The position numbers and the translations under genes were made by a program. Source: an uncultured Aquincola sp. (GTDB lineage Bacteria; Pseudomonadota; Gammaproteobacteria; Burkholderiales; Burkholderiaceae). Taken from it: a stretch of 27,049 bases of DNA. Positions 25,423 to 27,049 of this stretch are shown here, piece after piece; positions within the stretch are counted from its first letter, which is position 1, and each line of letters opens with the position of its first letter. The stretch is from the NCBI GenBank assembly GCA_937883885.1, contig CAKZXL010000660.1, positions 1 to 27,049 of the forward strand. Reading direction: 5' to 3'. The notes beneath the pieces were generated by a model. That model had not been told where the DNA came from and made no database searches. It was given only the letters and a program-made list of their open reading frames with translations.

Positions 25423-25998
25423 TCAGCTGCCAGCCGGCCGGCCCCGGCGCGCCGCAGCCGCTGGCGCATCGGCGGCCGCATCCGCCGGCGCCTTGTCCGC
25501 GGCGGGGGCGTCGGTGGCCGAGGTGCGGCAGCAGGCCACCTTGTGCAGCAGCTCCAGCAGGATGGCGCGTTCGCCGGTGGACAAGGCATCCAGGGCCTGG
25601 CGCTCGCCGGCCAGCAGCCGGGCGGTGGCCTCGCTCATCAGCTGGGTGGCATGGGGCGTGAGCTGCAGGCGCTGGGCGCGGCGGTCGGTTTCGCTGCGCA
25701 CCCGCTGCACCAGCTGCCGGGCTTCCAGCCGGTCGAGCCACATGGTGATGTTGGGCGCCGTCACGGCCAGCGCCTTGGCCAGCTGGGCGGCCGAGCCCCC
25801 GGGGTTGCGCTGGATCAGCGCCAGCACGGTGTATTCCACCGGCCGCAGGTCGAAGGGCTGGCCCACCGCTTCGTTGTAGACCCGGGTGGTAGCGATCGAC
25901 GCTTGCGCCAGCTGGTAGCCCAGCACCTGCTGCAGGTCGTCTTCCGCCAGCCGGCCGTCGGGCGTGGTGGCCGGGGGCGGTGTGATCTTCTTGGACAT
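25423..25998 (-). CDS. MarR-family transcriptional regulator with AT-hook-like tail
   Basis: 191 residues. The winged helix core spans about residues 45-120: RPVEYTVLALIQ, then SAAQLAKALAVTAPNITMWLDRLEARQL with the recognition helix, then the wing RSETDRRAQRLQLT. MarR proteins usually repress nearby genes and release DNA on binding an aromatic ligand. The C-terminal end is unusual: after a CC pair comes an Ala/Asp-rich stretch ending in ARRGRPAGS, an RGRP core like an AT-hook. It is 119 bases upstream of the tannase gene on the same strand and is its likely regulator. ATG 25998 begins the family-like N-terminus; the ribosome site is weak. The longer frame upstream runs into the divergent gene. 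Confidence 0.88.
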   Translation of the reverse strand: MSKKITPPPATTPDGRLAEDDLQQVLGYQLAQASIATTRVYNEAVGQPFDLRPVEYTVLALIQRNPGGSAAQLAKALAVTAPNITMWLDRLEARQLVQRVRSETDRRAQRLQLTPHATQLMSEATARLLAGERQALDALSTGERAILLELLHKVACCRTSATDAPAADKAPADAAADAPAAAARRGRPAGS

Positions 25999-26095
25999 GA
26001 GCGCATTGTCCCGCCGGTGGCGCCTAGACTGCACGCGCGACCAACACCAACAAGCAGCGGCCCGGCGCCGCCGCAACCCACGGATGGAGACAACG

Positions 26096-26704
26096 GTGAC
26101 CCGCAGCACCCCGGCCCGCTTCACCACCCTCGCCGCACTGGCAGCCACGGCCGCCCTGGCCGGCTGCGCCGCCCTGCCCGGCGGCGGCTGGACCACGCTG
26201 GTGGATGGCACCCAGGGCCTGGACAACTTCACCCGGGTGGCCGAAGCCAACTGGACCGCCACCGACGGCGCCATCCAGGCCACCCAGGGCGGCAAGGACC
26301 CGGCCTACCTGGTGAGCAGGAACAGCTACGGCGACTACCAGCTGCGGGTGGAGTTCTGGACCAGCGACGACGCCAACAGCGGCGTGTTCCTGCGCTGCAA
26401 CAACCGCACCGTGATCGACGACAAGACCTGCTACGAAGCCAACATCTTCGACCAGCGGCCCGACCCCACGTACGGCACCGGTGCCATCGTGCGGCTGGCC
26501 AAGGTGCCCGACCCGATGCCCAAGGCCGGCAGCCGCTGGAACACCTACCTGATCACCGTGCAGGGCCCGCGCCTGGTGCTGGAGCTCAACGGCGTGAAGA
26601 CCGCCGACGTCCAGAGCAACGAGCTGCTGGCCCCCGGCCCCATCGCGCTGCAGTGGGGCCGTGGCGTGGTCAAGTTCCGCAAGGTGGAGATTCGGCCGCT
26701 GTAA
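26096..26704 (+). CDS. DUF1080 (3-keto-disaccharide hydrolase-type) lipoprotein
   Basis: 202 residues. A lipoprotein signal peptide ends at the lipobox LAGC (Cys24). The rest is one jelly-roll DUF1080 domain: GWTTLVDGTQGLDNF at the start, DYQLRVEFWTSDDANSGVFLR in the middle (the family SGVFLR motif) and GPIALQWGRGVVKFRKVEIRPL at the end. Some members act on 3-keto-glycosides, others only bind carbohydrates, so enzyme activity is a possibility not a fact. I prefer GTG 26096, since GGAGA lies 5 bases upstream, over ATG 26084, which overlaps that site. Divergent from the MarR gene with a 97-base gap that shows no clear palindrome. Confidence 0.85.
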   Translation: MTRSTPARFTTLAALAATAALAGCAALPGGGWTTLVDGTQGLDNFTRVAEANWTATDGAIQATQGGKDPAYLVSRNSYGDYQLRVEFWTSDDANSGVFLRCNNRTVIDDKTCYEANIFDQRPDPTYGTGAIVRLAKVPDPMPKAGSRWNTYLITVQGPRLVLELNGVKTADVQSNELLAPGPIALQWGRGVVKFRKVEIRPL

Positions 26705-26738
26705 CCCGCGGGCTGCCCGACCACCGCCAGGAGTACGC

Positions 26739-27049
26739 ATGAACGCCTTCAAGCCCGACGGCTATCCGAGCGTCAGCCCCTACCTGCTGGTCACCGACGC
26801 AGCAGCCACGGTGCGTTTCCTGGTGCAGGCCTTCGGCGGCCAGCCGCTGCGGCAGATCGACGGCGAGCAGGGCCGCTTGCGCCATGCGGAGGTGCGCATC
26901 GACGACGGTGTGGTGATGTTGGCCGATGCGATCCCGGGTTGGCCCGCGGTGGACGCCCACGTGCACCTGTACGTCGCCGACGTGGATGCCGCTTACGCAG
27001 CCGCCCTGGCGGCCGGTGGCCAGCCGGTGCAGCCGCCCGCCACGCAGGA
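26739..27049 (+). CDS. VOC-superfamily protein, N-terminal part (cut by window end)
   Basis: An open frame of 103 codons from ATG 26739 to the window edge without stop. CAGGAG lies 5 bases upstream, a strong ribosome site. The protein opens with YPSVSPYLLVTDAAATVRFLVQAFGG and later has HAEVRIDDGVVMLADA and HVHLYVADVDAAYAAALAAGG, the pattern of PhnB-like/glyoxalase VOC proteins that start with a YPxVxPYL strand. Function unknown. The 34-base gap after the DUF1080 gene suggests co-transcription. Confidence 0.85.
   Translation, partial: MNAFKPDGYPSVSPYLLVTDAAATVRFLVQAFGGQPLRQIDGEQGRLRHAEVRIDDGVVMLADAIPGWPAVDAHVHLYVADVDAAYAAALAAGGQPVQPPATQ

Noticed and set aside
25964..26095. A longer start for the DUF1080 lipoprotein, inside the MarR gene
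   Set aside because: The extension would precede the lipoprotein signal peptide and overlap the divergent gene start; lipobox position needs the start near 26084-26096.

Overview
The window is very GC-rich bacterial chromosome (roughly two-thirds G+C by eye), almost fully coding, with gaps of 2 to about 190 bases. Gene content and order (mltB, comEC, ridA, dsbB, a Bug-type binding protein, a split and a fused alpha-E/ATP-grasp pair, a DUF2126 transglutaminase) suggest a betaproteobacterium of the order Burkholderiales, in the Rubrivivax/Ideonella/Leptothrix neighbourhood. This placement comes from protein character, not from a marker gene. There are no rRNA or tRNA genes, insertion sequences or CRISPR arrays, and no gene-free stretch longer than 300 bases.

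Left part (1-11.4 kb). The end of a TgpA-like membrane transglutaminase is followed by an MltB-type lytic transglycosylase, both on the + strand. Facing them is a tight five-gene block on the - strand (11353 down to 1735). In transcription order it encodes a large transglutaminase/DUF2126 protein, a fused circularly permuted ATP-grasp/alpha-E protein, a second transglutaminase, a stand-alone ATP-grasp and a stand-alone alpha-E protein. This is a predicted amide-bond-forming (peptide or protein modification) system of unproven function. The stand-alone ATP-grasp keeps its nucleotide and metal residues, while the fused copy appears to have lost them. This is the most interesting system in the window.

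Middle (11.4-21.2 kb). Ordinary cell genes follow: comEC (-), ridA and dsbB (+, overlapping), an exported M48 protease (-), a divergent MFS transporter/DeoR regulator pair sharing a control region, parC (-), and a small histidine kinase with no partner (-). An AT-richer control island at about 21100-21150 separates the kinase from a divergent VOC protein.

Right part (21.2-27 kb). This is more accessory in character: a VOC protein, a Bug/TctC periplasmic binding protein, a PrlF-YhaV toxin-antitoxin pair with a perfect palindrome filling its promoter spacer, a tannase-family lipoprotein that shares the catalytic triad, five disulfides and calcium site of MHETase, a MarR regulator, a DUF1080 lipoprotein, and a VOC protein cut by the window end. 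Several short palindromes of the form TTCA-N5-TGAA lie in the gaps of this part. Two near-identical copies flank the tannase promoter and are the best candidates for the MarR operator.
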